Assembly (NCBI GenBank): GCA_001586965.3
Contig: LUCW03000642.1
Location: 12,501 to 57,023, forward strand
Reading direction: 5' to 3'
From: Sphaeroforma sirkka
Taxonomy: Eukaryota > Opisthokonta > Ichthyosporea > Ichthyophonida
DNA length: 44,523 bases
A program made the position numbers and the translations under genes. The notes beneath the pieces are model-generated. The model worked only from the letters and a program-made list of their open reading frames with translations. It ran no database searches and was not told the DNA's origin. Shown here in pieces: positions 19,465 to 30,713 of the stretch (position 1 is the first letter of the stretch; each line of letters begins with the position of its first letter).

Positions 19465-20330
19465 CTCGAATCGTATCAGTATGTTGCGATTAAATAGACT
19501 TTTTGGTTTCTGTGGCACCGCGAGTATCGACTACGCATATTTCCCTTACACCTTTTGCAATGACATGTAGGGATGACATGCACGGACTGTGATGCGCGTT
19601 TTTATCTACGCTTTGTAGTCATAGTATCTTACTATGACGCCTATTCTTTATAGGCGCTTCATGTTCAATGTAAAATAACTCGAATCATATACATCATGCT
19701 TTTACTTTATCGTATCCAAAGTACGTACAGCTTCGTATCGCAACAGTAGGTTGCAATATCATCACGACCTTTGTAGTGACATGCACAGGTCACGATGTAT
19801 GTTTCCATATACTCATTGTAGTCGTAATTTCTCCCCCCCCCATCTACTTATGTATAGGCTCTTTGTAGTTGTCACATCATGCATTCGCCTTATTATCGCT
19901 ATAATACAATAGCTTCGAATCGTATGAGTATATTAAGTCCAAATAAATTTTTCTGTGTAGATAGCTTTACATTTATAAACTACTCAGAGTTCTTCTACGT
20001 GTTTTGTTATGACATGCCTGGTGCCAGATCTAGCTTTCCATGTACGCTTTGTCGTCACAGTTTTCTTTTTCACCTATCATTTTCCTCTTTGATGCGTTGT
20101 GTTCATCCTCTTTGATGTGTTGTGTTCAACCTCTTTGATGCGGTACGTTCAAAGTGAACTTATTCGTATCACGCACCTCACGCTTTTGCTTCACGTTACC
20201 GAAATGCGTATAGATTCGCATCGTAGCTGTGTTGCGTTTAAAGATGTTTTTTCGGCGGACAAAATATTGCTACGCAGAGTTGTCCCAGACCATTAGTAGT
20301 GACATGCACTTGTCTTAATACACTGATCTG
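19465..20330. repeat. old diverged tandem satellite, ~200-230-bp units
   Basis: Recurring landmarks in the same order mark three to four units. They are TCGAAT(C/T)(G/A)TAT, then a GTTGC-rich part, then GTAGTGACATGCAC or GACATGC, then TACGCTTTGTAGTCA(T/C)AGT. They occur near 19465, 19680, 19910 and 20160. Units share perhaps 60-70% identity by eye, so this is an ancient array. Confidence 0.45.
20084..20152. repeat. 23-bp minisatellite, three copies
   Basis: CCTCTTTGATGCGTTGTGTT begins at 20084, 20107 and 20130, with a period of 23 bp. The third copy is the most diverged. It lies inside the old satellite region. Confidence 0.8.
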
Positions 20331-20618
20331 GAATCTTATCTGTTCTGACACCGACGAAAATTGCGGTAGTTTCAGACTGCAAAAGACGCTTGTAGTATCT
20401 TAAATTTTTTTTGCATGCCAAATTGAGCGGACGATCAAATAGATACTTCGTTTCTCGACTTTGCGCGGATTAAAAACTCAAGTTAACTATATATTCTTCG
20501 ACCTTCACACGGAATTATAATCATACTATGTTCACTAGACTCAAAGGATGCCCATGTGCTTACATACGGCGTACAAGCCGTTCGAATGCCTTCTCGGTAG
20601 CACCCTAGTGCAAAATCT

Positions 20619-20921
20619 TGTAGCATGTAGGGACCAGATTATCAAAAATTCAATTGTTGAATTTTGGAATTAAGATTCAAATATTCCTGATATTACAGTC
20701 ATCAGAAATAATAGCGGTAGAACCGGTAAGCTATAACGGGACTCCGCGTGAGAGAGAAACGCTCAATTAGAAACCTGAGTCTAGTGAATCAGAAAACACA
20801 AATAAAAGACTCAGTTCGGTTCTCTCAGACTAGGAATTTTTCCTAGCTAGACAACTGTACTTGAGAAGAGCTCTATTGTATCCTTCGCCTCGTACCTTTC
20901 AGCTACTCTCTACACTCTACA
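20619..20921 (+). repeat. LTR-like dispersed repeat, copy 1
   Basis: It begins TGTAGCATGTAGGGACCAG and ends near CTCTACA, giving TG...CA limits. It matches 38681-39044 in the same orientation through GACCAGATTATCAAAA, a GAACCGGT block, GAGAAACGCTCAA, AGAAACCTGAGTCTAGTG and CAGTTCGGTTCTCTCAG. An AATAAA lies in this copy near 20801. It is probably a solo LTR of an LTR retrotransposon family, perhaps that of element 3. No target duplication was identified. Confidence 0.5.
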
Positions 20922-21335
20922 ATCCCGAACTTGCTCATTTGAAGTTGTGCTCATATGTGTACCGCTCACATTTTTAACACATATTATCTACACTCAAAAT
21001 TAATACGACTTATCTGACATAAGTTGGCTATTCGAGCGCAGTAGTTCATTGCGCTTCTTGCTAGAAGTATTGTATGCTTACTTGAGCTCTGAGCAGAAGA
21101 ATCGCTTATATCAGAATGTTCCTCACTTGTGATACTCTTTATACGTATATGATGTGCACACCCAACTACGACCACACTTTTATGTATTATGTGTGTTTTG
21201 TCCCTGTCTGTAATTGTAATCTGGACACTCTGTACGTTAAAAAATGAATTCGTCCAAACTGTGCGCTAAAAAGTAAATCCGCCGCGGGAGGCTTTTAGAG
21301 TTTCCAGGTTGCACCGGATGCGATGTCGTTCATAT

Positions 21336-23300
21336 TTTACCATTTTCGCCGCCTGATTTCTCCAACAGGTGCTGGTACAACCATAGTTTCTTTGGTAGTC
21401 CATACGTGGTATTGTTTTCTTTTTAAGCTTTGTACATTTTTCAGCCAATATCATGCTCCAGGCCAGTGTTGTTCTGTAGTACCATTTCCACCGCCCGGCT
21501 TTTCAAGTAGGCGTTTGTTGGTCCAATCGGTTTTTCTTCGGTAGTAATCGAGCATATAGGTAGGGATAGTATTATTTATTTTAATCTAGCTTAAGTTTTT
21601 ACATACCCACATGCGCATCAGATCTCGTATTCATTGGGGAGGTTATGGGAAGATTGAAGCGTGGTATTATTTTTCCGAGAAAATACCCTAAATGTACATG
21701 GACTACATTGTACATACGAATTTACGGGTACGTTTACTACTTCCACAATCAGATTCTCTAAATATAATTTTCAATTCCTTTCTCAAAGATATTCCAGTAC
21801 CAGTCAGTCAAGTATTACCCACCAAAGTACATTCATACAAAAGCTGTTAGCGCATCATTATACTGCTTAGAGCCTTTACACTGAATTCCAGCTGTATGTG
21901 GATGTACTTTGAATGGTGACCCGAGACAATCCAAGCATAGCGCACTAATTCATAAATTGTACAACATCCAGCAAAATACTGCTGAGGAGTGAATACTATC
22001 AGTAGACTGACCGTAGGGAGACAACGAAGATAGCTGATTCAAGAACCAGAGCTCAATTGATTGCTGTTGAGTTTGGCTTTGTGTCTATGGTAGAGCAGTA
22101 TCAGAAAATCCACAATCTGTACATGATTTGGAGGCATTGTCTTCCCCCGACTATGTCGCAAGTGTCCAACATGACTACACAATTCGAAGAGAAAAAACTT
22201 TTCTCGTATGTTTCTGTTAAAGAGCCTGAATTGCGCACCAGACAGTGAATTAAACTTGATTGAAGTAGCATATATCAATACCAATTAATAAATGGAGAAC
22301 CCCCCCCCCTTTCTCTCTCTCTTTCTCCTCGACACATTTATTTGTAAAGAATGCGTAAAGCGAAAGGCTCATTGATTCAAATTTAAGTAAATTTTACACG
22401 AAAAAGTCAGTATATGTACATTAAAAAGGGGGGATTGTCACTAAATGTACATTTGTACACAATCAATAATTCGGTACGTTTTCAACTGTTCATCGGTAAA
22501 TCGAGTGAATGTGTATTTAGTGACTTTTCCACATTTTGAATGTACATTTAGAGACTGTTCTTTTCTTTTTCAAGGTTTGTAACTTTCCAGTCACTGTCAT
22601 GTCCAACGAATAGGAATACATGTAGACATATAAAACTTCGTCTAAATTGAAATAAATAGTCCGCTAGTGTCGTTTATATATTACAATTTCCGCCGCCCAG
22701 TTGTTCAAATAGGTGTTTGTTGATCCGGCTAAATTTTCTTCGGTAGTAATCAAACACATAAGTAGCGTAGTACTTATTTCTTCGAGGTTTGTACACTTTC
22801 AGTCACTACCATACTCCCTGCCAATGTGGTGCATGCCTTACCATCGCCACCGCCCTGTTTTACAACTAGATGTTTGTTAGTCCAAGTGTTATCAATATCT
22901 AGCCAATTTTGCAGCACGGTTGTTCAAATAAGTGTTTTAAGGTCCAACCATTTTTTCTTCCATAGTCATCGAACATACAAGTAGTGTAGTATATCTTTCT
23001 TTCAAGGTCTATACACGTTCAGCGGATTCCAGGCTACCCGTGAGTGTCTTCCGTATCCAGCTATTTTCGCCCCCCGGACGTTCAAATTGTTGTTTTTGGA
23101 TCCAACAATTATTTTATTCGGTAGTCATCGAGCATACAAGTAGTGTAGTATTAATTAGTTATAGGTTTACAAACTTTTCAGGCACTAACATGCTTACCGA
23201 AAATTGAGAAGAAAAAATGTTCATATTGTGCTACCCGCCTGTGTCGTCAATGTCGTACCATTTTCGCTGCTCGTTTTCTTAAATAAATGTTGTTCAACCT
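21336..23300 (+). repeat. diverged tandem repeat, ~150-220-bp units, interrupted
   Basis: Units are marked by TACCATTTTCGCCGCC(CGG) at about 21336, 21481, 22681, 22838, 23058 and 23255. Each is followed by a GTTTGTTGGTCCAA-like part. Many also have TCTTCGGTAGT(A/C)ATCGAGCATA with GTAGTGTAGTAT, then AAGGTTTGTACACTTTTCAG and CACTACCATGCTCC. The array is split between about 21560 and 22560 by unrelated sequence holding nested inverted repeats. Confidence 0.55.
22437..22555. repeat. inverted-repeat cluster (hairpin or MITE-like)
   Basis: GTCACTAAATGTACATT (22437-22453) is matched in reverse complement at 22508-22524 (15 of 17) and again at 22539-22555 (15 of 17). A purine run AAAAAGGGGGG lies just before the first. 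This could be a small foldback element or terminal repeats of a decayed transposon that split the satellite. Confidence 0.4.
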
Positions 23301-23479
23301 TTTTTTGTAGTTTCAATGTCATCGTGGTACACAACTCCCCAGCGCACACAGTTACAGTGGCGGACATGTTTTTCTTTTGCGACTTCGTTCATGTACATTG
23401 TCCGCAGTTTCTTTATTCCCTGCAGCTTGTTTTTGGTTTGATTCTTTTTCTCTTCAGTGCTCGTCATTTTGACGTGTGA

Positions 23480-24345
23480 CAAGTTTTTCAACTTAGCTGC
23501 TCCTTGGTGAACTACGACTTTTCCGTTTTAGCTAAATTAGTTACCTCTTGTTGATATAGGACTTCTTCAGTTTTTCGCAAATAAGCTGTCTCTCTTGTTG
23601 TTCAATCGAGACTGCGGTTGAGTAAGCCTTGATTGTGGTGCCATATATGCGAACTAACTTTCTATCTAATTCGTTTACGTGCGCGAACATTACTGATCTG
23701 TATCAGTTGAGTAAGGGTAGCATCATCGTTTGAAAACGGTGAAGCCGACAGTACACTTTCGTCCGGCACGAATCACTCGCGTAGCAGTGCTGGATCATAC
23801 CGCGTGTAAGGCTAAGCACAGAAGCTCCGCATCCACCAGTGACATACTCGAAGCGATTCATTGCTATTTTGAGAGTGCATCAATTTCAAGTGTGATTTCA
23901 TTTGTAGAAAACCACAGGTTTTATTACCACATGAAAACGGAATCGATGATCAATCAAACTTGTCATAGGAATCAGTATGTTGACATTGCAATGACAAACT
24001 ATTTAAAGTTAACGTTATAGAACGAATTACAAAATAGAATAAATCGAGATTTATTTTAACCAATTACGTTCGCATTGCTTGCAAACGATCACCATTATAT
24101 ACTTTATTATTTTTATTTCTGGGAAGGAGGGGGGGGGGGGGATATTTAGGATTTAATATTTACTTGTAAAGATGATTTATAATTATGAGACGCAAAAACG
24201 TTTCAGTAGTATTTAAATACTGAAAGAGTACAAACATCTTAAATGCTCTTTCCATGTGTATGTCAATTTCATATTTATTCATCAAGATTGAACGCAATTC
24301 AGATGTTGAATGGCCGTATCGTGGCTCATACGAATACCTGGTGTA
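23480..24345. other. no gene seen; G homopolymer
   Basis: AT-rich sequence with a short plus-strand frame of 96 codons (23730-24020) that matches nothing recognised. A near-continuous G run lies at about 24125-24141. It forms the left flank of element 2. Confidence 0.45.
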
Positions 24346-24349
24346 TTTC

Positions 24350-24529
24350 TGTAGTAAACACATCAAAATACGATACTAAAACCTACTCAGTCTCCCTGAG
24401 GCTCAGTGCGGTGTATTTATTCTTATATTTGATTGTCTACGTGGTCTACAAATAATTCACCTCGTGTGAATTAATTGTAAACTAATTCTAACTCCACACT
24501 GATAGTGGTTTAAGGGGACTTTTACCACA
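24350..24529 (-). repeat. 3' LTR of element 2
   Basis: 180 bp. On the plus strand it begins TGTAGTAAACACATC and ends TTTTACCACA. It is identical to 33190-33369 except A versus C at about position 29 of the repeat. TTTC directly precedes it. Confidence 0.95.
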
Positions 24530-24541
24530 CTCCCCTCAAGC
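24530..24541 (-). promoter_or_regulatory. polypurine tract of element 2
   Basis: On the minus strand CTTGAGGGGAG directly precedes the 3' LTR start TGTGGTAAAAG. A purine run in this place primes plus-strand DNA synthesis in LTR retrotransposons. Confidence 0.7.
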
Positions 24542-24724
24542 TCAAGCGTCACCAGTGATTGAAGAGCTTCAAAAATAAACGACCTCTTAAACTATTGAAA
24601 ATTAAACATATATAACTAGTAGTGTAAATTAAACAATATATATATATATATATAAACTAGTGAAATCCTTCTGCCGAGTAAGTTCTTGCCTTGGAAACTG
24701 GTCTTTTGAACCATCCCGGCTGTG

Positions 24725-24830
24725 CTGGTATATTTTCACCCTCCAAAAAGCTAGGGTATCCGCTGGTATGTTTTCACCCCCCCATAAGCTAGGGTATCCG
24801 CTGGAGTTATACTCGCCTATAAGCTCGAGT
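24725..24830. repeat. 38-bp tandem repeat, three units
   Basis: CTGGTAT(A/G)TTTTCACCC followed by AGCTAGGGTATCCG starts at 24725, 24763 and 24801; the third unit is diverged. It lies in the 3' untranslated part of element 2. Confidence 0.75.
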
Positions 24831-24941
24831 TGTGGAATCGTCTTTCGCCTCTATACCGTGGTGAAATCTCACGAGGAGAGACAAAACTCCGATCCGGAAG
24901 TAGATGATAGACATCTAGTATTCATCAACGTAACGTTGGAA

Positions 24942-25500
24942 TTATTGTTGTTGTGCCGCTTTCTTCTTCTGCCGAGTTTGCTCGGCTTTGTGGTATGCCG
25001 CGATGTCATTCGGATTGTCAAAAGCTTCGGCTGACTCCCAAGTTGGATCACCATCCCGCCAGCGAACCAAGTATTCTGTATTCCCTGTGGAATCATTCTG
25101 TCTATGTCGAATGATGTAACGGAACGAGGAACTATCCTGCCACATATGATCTTCTAAAGGCTTTTCGGTGGCTCTATGGACTAGTCGCAAAAGTTCCACT
25201 CTAACTGGTTTACCTTTGAAAGTATCTGGAAGTGAACCATCCTTGTGTGTCAGTTCATATCCTTGTCCCTGTCTGGCTTTGACAACGTATGGTCCAAACA
25301 TTGGTCGCATTGCTTTGGTTGTGCGACCTTCGGACCGTACCATTACCACATCCCCTGGTTGAAAGGCGATAAAATCGTAAGCATGGAGGCGGTCAAACTG
25401 CCTGGATAGTGTGTCTGCGTATTTCTGCGTGACCTTGTAAAGCGTCGGCAAGATAGTGTCGTGCAAACGATCCAGCCGGTGTGCCCAAGCCTCATTGGTG
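24942..25500 (-). CDS. element 2 integrase C terminus with GPY-type module and chromodomain
   Basis: Continues the integrase after a frameshift near 25505. Residues about 38-80 of the 174-codon frame (25466-24942) hold the GPY/F-type module: PGDVVMV, then AMRPMFGPYVVKARQGQGYE. Residues about 114-162 (25127-24981) form a chromodomain, with SFRYIIRHR, then EYLVRWRDGDPTWESAEAF and a C-terminal helix. Chromodomains of this family bind methylated histone H3 or related marks and steer insertion into heterochromatin. The protein ends in a Lys/Gln tail at TAA-type stop 24942. Its presence defines the element as a chromovirus. Confidence 0.85.
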
Positions 25501-26200
25501 ACCGGCTGATTCCCGGAAGGTCATCCGTGAAGTCAGCAAACGGAACATGACGGCGACCGAAGTAAGCACTGAATGGTGCTGTCTTGTGTCGCCGAGATAT
25601 TCGGAGGTTCTGGCACAGCATAATAAGTGGTAGTCGGACATCCCATGCGGTAGGCAAAGATTCACATAGCTTGCGAACTCCTTCGTGTATGTCTCTGTGT
25701 CTTCTCTCCGCTGCTCCCAGGACCTGAGGACGATATGGTGGCGACTTTGCATGCATCACTCCAACTTCTTGAGTTATTAATTTAACAATCTTGTTCGAAA
25801 ACTCGCCTCCCTCGTCTGATTGAATTTTCCTGGGAAAAACATGTTCCCCAAACACCTCCATAAGTTTCGATGTCACCACTTCTGCTGACTTTGTGGCCGT
25901 TGCTCTCAATATCGAGTACCCCGTTGCTATATCCAAGACGTGCAATATATATCGATTTCCTGCTGCTGAAACTAGTGGCATTGGAATCATGTCGACTTGA
26001 ATATGATCCCACGGATACTTTGCCGTTATATTAATCATCGGGTGAAATCCCTTTCGTAACACCCTCTGTCCTAGACATGTGCGACAGTTTCTCCTAACTG
26101 TTTGTGCAAGTTCCAGAGCGTTAGGCCACAAATGTCCGTTCTGCTGTAGTTGAGCAACTGTATCTTCTGCTCTATGATGCCCAATCTCATGCTGACACAA
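25343..26200 (-). CDS. element 2 integrase: H2C2 zinc finger and DDE core
   Basis: The H2C2 finger has its His pair in CQHEIGHH and its Cys pair in NCRTCLG. The catalytic core has Asp in HIQVDMIP (residue 70), Asp in IQSDEGGEF (residue 129) and Glu in LGAAERRHRD (residue 165). That is the D,D35E spacing of retroviral-type integrases. It would join element DNA to the target. The frame leaves the RT/DIRS-domain frame by a shift near 26200, just before the His pair. It loses the protein again near 25505; codons after that in this frame are out of phase. Confidence 0.88.
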   Translation of the reverse strand: MCQHEIGHHRAEDTVAQLQQNGHLWPNALELAQTVRRNCRTCLGQRVLRKGFHPMINITAKYPWDHIQVDMIPMPLVSAAGNRYILHVLDIATGYSILRATATKSAEVVTSKLMEVFGEHVFPRKIQSDEGGEFSNKIVKLITQEVGVMHAKSPPYRPQVLGAAERRHRDIHEGVRKLCESLPTAWDVRLPLIMLCQNLRISRRHKTAPFSAYFGRRHVPFADFTDDLPGISRSPMRLGHTGWIVCTTLSCRRFTRSRRNTQTHYPGSLTASMLTILSPFNQGMW

Positions 26201-26772
26201 GGTGAGCTGTGTGCGACGGCTTTTTCTTCCTCATCTGGAGAATCCGTCATGGCTACTTCCGAGGTAGCGATCGATACTAGCCGAGACGTATCTAATGGGG
26301 TGACTTTCGATACTGAGGACGGTTCTGCATATCCCAATCGTGCTGAAAACGTCGCTGGAAGGCTGTAACCATTGCGTGGGCCTACTCTGGCAATGACTGT
26401 GTGACCCCATGGTGCCTTGCCACTCGCATACTTTCCGTATTTGAGGAAGGAGTGGGCTGTCCTTGGAACTAATACTGGGTCTCTTTGTAGAAGCGACTTG
26501 AATAACTGGAACCAAGGCTCGTGGGGCGCCCACGGTAGACACACCGTAGCTGTGGCCCTCTCTGATCGTATCTTGCGCAACATTCTATGGATTAATCTCC
26601 ATGGTGGGTTCATCCATCCATCTATATCCTTCCAACAATGTGCAAACGCTCCACCCCTGTCATCGTCGGTGTAGTAGCGTGGCAAATGGTGATCCTGTTG
26701 CGAAGCGAAGACATCGACATTATTCTCACCCATAATCCGTTGCGCTTGCTCAAAGTAGTCTGGAAAAAGTTG
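26071..26772 (-). pseudogene. element 2 DIRS-like extra Pol domain (between RNase H and integrase)
   Basis: In frame with RT/RNase H after a single TGA (26773-26775). Landmarks: NNVDVFASQQDHHLPRYY, then a DGWMNPPWRLIHRML block, then ATATVCLPWAPHEPWFQLF, then APWGHTVIARVGP. The first three resemble the domain that follows RT/RNase H in DIRS-type elements, which has been compared to phage N6-adenine methyltransferases (NPPW-type motif). Its function is unproven. After about residue 115 the frame runs through an acidic, Ser-rich spacer, then leaves phase near 26200. Confidence 0.65.
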
Positions 26773-28035
26773 TCAACATTCTGCATATAGTATCTCCTGG
26801 TCCTCAGTCTCGACAGTTCCCTCATGAAGCCTAGACCACGCGTCTGGTAGCACGTTCTTTATACCCGGGATGTGCGAGATAGTGAAATTGAAAGGCGCTA
26901 TGATGTGATGCCATCGTTGTAGCATCGGATTCAGCTTTAGCTGTGTGTTCATATACACCAAAGCTTTATGATCAGTCAACACTGAAAAGCGTTGACCTTC
27001 GAGATGATCCCGGAAGTGTGTGAGACCATATACCAAGGCCAATAATTCCTTCATGGGTGTTGCGTAATTGCGCTGTGCTGCGTTGAGGGTCTTGCTGAAG
27101 AACATTAGGTGTTGCTTCTTCCCTTCTATGGTCTGGAACAATGCACCTCCAATACCGTAGTCGCTTGCATCCGTTTCGAGTTGTAAAGGTACTTCGTCGA
27201 CGGGAAATTTCAACACTACTGCCTCAACTATGGCTTGCTTCATGGCATCCCAAGCTTGCTGGTGTCTCTGTTCCCACCTGTCTCCAATGATTTCCTTAGG
27301 CTTCAGTCTTACAAATTCCCGGAGTGGGGCAACTACCTCTGCAAAGTTTGGTAGGTGCTCGTGAAGAAAGTTGGCTGATCCCAAGGCCGATGCAATGTCT
27401 TTGTACTTCTTCGGGGTTGGCCAGTCAATGAGCTTGGCCTGCTTTTCATGGCAAATATCAATTCCGGCCTTCGATACTCGCTTCCCTAGGATCATGACTT
27501 CTTTGACTGCAAAATGACATTTTGAAGGGTTTAGCTTGAAACTGTGGTACGTCAGCCGCCGAATGACCTCGTTCACTACTCGTACGTGTTCCTCGTAGTC
27601 ATCTGTTGCTATTACGATGTCGTCCAGGTAGTGGTGTGCCGGAAGTCCTTGCAATATCACACTCAGTGTACGCTGAAACTGCTGCGTCAGTGTGTGTAGT
27701 CCAAATGGCGCTGATGTAAAGGAATACTGGCTTTTTTTGCCATGTGTGAAACTGAATAGATACTGAGAATCAGGGTGAATTGGGAGTCGATGGTACGCTG
27801 CGGTTAGATCCAATGTCGTGTAATATCTCTTCCCTTTGATGTTACCAATGATGTCGTTGATACGGGGAATAATGAACTGATCCGCCGGTATTAATGCATT
27901 CACCGCTCTGAGGTCCAAACACACTCGCACTTTCTTTAGTTCTCCAGATTGAGTATACTCTGGCACGGCGAGCAAGGTAGTAAGTTGACGGAAGTGGCTG
28001 TATCCCTTTGAACTATGACCAAATCTTGAATCCAC
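26773..28035 (-). pseudogene. element 2 reverse transcriptase and RNase H
   Basis: RT blocks: RVCLDLRAVNALIP, YYTTLDLTAAYHRLPI (first catalytic Asp), SAPFGLHTLTQQFQ and HYLDDIVIATDD (catalytic pair). The connection segment follows (SALGSANFLHEHLPNFAEVV). RNase H has LETDASDYGIGG, MKELLALVYGL, VLTDHKALVYM and LPDAWSRLH. All catalytic Asp and Glu positions are present. The frame is entered by a shift near 27980, so the first codons listed before LLAVPEY are out of phase. It ends at TGA 26773-26775 after LYAEC, with the Pol frame continuing beyond. Confidence 0.88.
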
Positions 28036-28730
28036 TTCTGCACCTGTCTATCTACCCATGGTATCCATTTGTCTGCTACAAAGTTCCTTACTGCCTTCCG
28101 CATCCTTGCAGCTTGATCTGGTGTCACTGGCAATCTAACTTCGCCTCCTTCCAGTCTGCACCTGTCCTTTTCTCGAATACCGTCATTGTCCCTCAGTTCC
28201 TTGTCTAGTTCCAGGCGAACACCGGTTTCCTCGGTCAAATCTGGTGGTCGTCTCAACGGTATTGGTTCCAATAGTTTGTCTAGCTCCGTTGGATCTATGG
28301 GTGAGAATGGCGATTGAAGGCCTCCCACGTATAGCCCTAAGCCAGGCATAAGATCCTGGCCTACGATCGCGTCGATAGCCGGTGGTAGATTCAATAGCTC
28401 GAAAGACTGTTCTGTGAGCTCTAGACCATATCGTACTGGAGTTTGTACGGTTGAGCCTATTCGCCGTGTACGAAGACTACGATCAGCTAGGTATATATAG
28501 GATCCCTCCGGAGCCGACTTAATTTGCAATCCCCAATCGTGTGCGGATGTCGAATCAATGCAACTTCTGTTTGCCCCAGAATCCACTAACGCCCTGCATG
28601 TCTTACCGTTGATCAGGATGGATATGAATACTCGATTGTCCATTGAAAGTAATGGATCTTTGATCGATAGTATCCCAGGTGTGCTAGACAGGAAAACTAA
28701 AGTTGCATCTACATCCGACACCCTTACATC
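27936..28730 (-). CDS. element 2 aspartic protease and start of RT
   Basis: Begins in the same frame as the end of gag, directly after TAG 28731-28733. The retropepsin active site is ALVDSGANRSCID, with a canonical D-S-G (Asp at 28583-28581). The later conserved block is AIVGQDLMPGLGL. It then runs into an RT N-terminal stretch (WVDRQVQKWIQD) before the frame breaks near 27980. There is no ATG near the start, so expression by readthrough of the TAG from gag is the natural reading. Confidence 0.8.
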   Translation of the reverse strand, partial: DVRVSDVDATLVFLSSTPGILSIKDPLLSMDNRVFISILINGKTCRALVDSGANRSCIDSTSAHDWGLQIKSAPEGSYIYLADRSLRTRRIGSTVQTPVRYGLELTEQSFELLNLPPAIDAIVGQDLMPGLGLYVGGLQSPFSPIDPTELDKLLEPIPLRRPPDLTEETGVRLELDKELRDNDGIREKDRCRLEGGEVRLPVTPDQAARMRKAVRNFVADKWIPWVDRQVQKWIQDLVIVQRDTATSVNLLPCSPCQSILNLEN

Positions 28731-30713
28731 CTATTCCTGATCGCTGCCTATGGTTTCCCACGTTGCATCCTCTTCTAACTCACCCTGTTCGATTTCGTCT
28801 GGGTGTGCCAGTATGGAAGCAATGTGTGTGTCTGTAGGCGTGGTCTCCTCCTGCTCCGTTTGCTGGTCGTCCGAGTCTGTTAGAGCCGTAATGGTGTTGA
28901 CCGCGGGCAAACTCTTATCGAAGGATACGCCTTGCTTAAATCCTCGGCCCGAGCTGGATGTGAATCCAACCCTTTTGTTCGACTGATAGTGCTTGCAGGA
29001 TGATATATGCCTGAAACTGGGTGGGGCACCCGCTCTGCACGCGTAACACGTGGTGGTCGTAGACGTGCTTTGTGTGCGTTGTGTGCTGCCTCCTCCTGTA
29101 TTCGTATTCAAATTACGATCTCGTTGTTGGGCTGGAAACTGTCTACGCCTATCCCCCCACATTCATCTGTGTCCGTACCCGTTGTCTGAGGATGGCATCG
29201 GTTTCTTGTATGTCTGGATTTAAAATGCGGAGAAGGTCTTCAGTCTCCAGGTGGTCCCAACCTATGTGGTGTTGTAGCGTGCGTTCATGCGTCATATTAC
29301 CTGTCAGGTCCTCGAGGGCCTGTATGAGGCAGTGATTAAGCAACCGCTTAGGAAAGTCCTTGCCCTTATCTGCTCGCTCCCAGGCTCTCTTGTGAACTTC
29401 CACAATCTTGTTCAAATGTTCCCTGGCTGACTCTACACCCTTGGTGCGGGATTACCCTTCGCCAACTTTAAAGGTAGGGTCTACGGTGGCCTTGCTCTCA
29501 TGTTGACAGATTTGGTCTATGACCTGTTCCGCCGGATATACCCTCAGCTGATTATGGTTGTCACGGAGATAGTCAATTGTGGCCTTTGCTGCCTTAAAAT
29601 GTATGAGTACCTTATAGAACCAACGTACCATCCACGACTCATCTAGTCCTGAGACATGGGCGTTCTTCAGTGCCTCTTCTAGCGCCCCTCGTGTGTCTCT
29701 ATCGGCTGTGCTGCTTAATTGATAACGGTCTAAAGGCCAATCGGGCCATGTCCGTGGCTCCGGAGCTCTGTTCTTCCTGATAGCTTCCAATTGAGTATTC
29801 AACGCTCCTTTCAGTTTATCGATTGTGGACGTTAGTAATGTACATCTTGGGACATCGTAGTTTCCCTGTGCTCGACAAAGTTCATCCACAAAGAAAGATA
29901 TCTTCCCTTCGAGGCGTTGACACATGGCTCGGCGATGCTCGTTCCACTGCGCTGGTGTCATGATCGGCTCTCTCGCCTGTTCGTCTTTGTGCGGTCGTTT
30001 TCTGCTGCCATGAATATTACCGTCGTCGACATCACTAGACTTGCGCTTACCGTTCGTCAACGTAACTAGCCTTGCGCATATCCTGTATCGATCGCGCGAA
30101 GTCTCGGTGCTGTCGGCTGAGTTCCCATCGTCTACGTAGTTGTTCTCGTTCGGCTTCCCTACAATAATCCCCATGTGGGTCGCTCAAATATTGCTCTAGC
30201 TGTCGGCCCCTGATTTCGTCAGAGTTTTGCTGACGAGTGCCCGTGGCCCACCCTGACATATTGCTATGCCGTTGGACTTGTCGCTCATCCCCGTTGCCTG
30301 CGAGGGAATCCTGACTTGCACTGGTAAAACTTCCCGATCGAGTTCGCTTTCGAGTGAAATCTCGTTTCGGTTTAGGTGCTCGGAAAAGGCTGCCATGAAT
30401 GCGGTCTATCACCCGCTGAATGAATGCCCGAAGTACCTCGGACATTGGCTACCCTGTGTCGCTCAGCTGCTGGTTCAGCAGACTTTGAACGACTAGTATG
30501 CCTAATCACAAATTGCACCTCCCTGTCTTCTGGATCTGCTCTCCCTCTTGCCGATAAGCGAGACCCGTGCCCCAACTGATGTCGCCTGCTTGCTGCCTGG
30601 CCCACGTCTTGGTCTGTCTGTTCATATCGCGGTTGTTCATCTCTTCGACGCGATGCTACTGTCTGGCGCGAAGAAGCTGTGCCTCCTTGGTGGGTCTGCT
30701 CGAAATCTGACAA
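28731..30713 (-). pseudogene. element 2 Gag (frame-broken)
   Basis: Assembled from minus-strand frames 30713-30372, 30445-30047, 30174-29452, 29415-29149 and 29162-28731. The N part is Arg/Ser/Gln-rich. The centre (29452-30100) looks like a capsid: MTPAQWNEHRRAMCQRLEGK, then PDWPLDRYQL. A zinc-knuckle-like cluster, CYACRAGAPPSFRHISSC (C-x2-C-x9-H-x3-C), lies near 29040. Breaks: shifts near 30430 and 30060, TAA 29452-29454, and a shift at a six-base G run (29153-29158). It ends at TAG 28731-28733 in the protease frame. The exact start is not certain. Confidence 0.7.
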
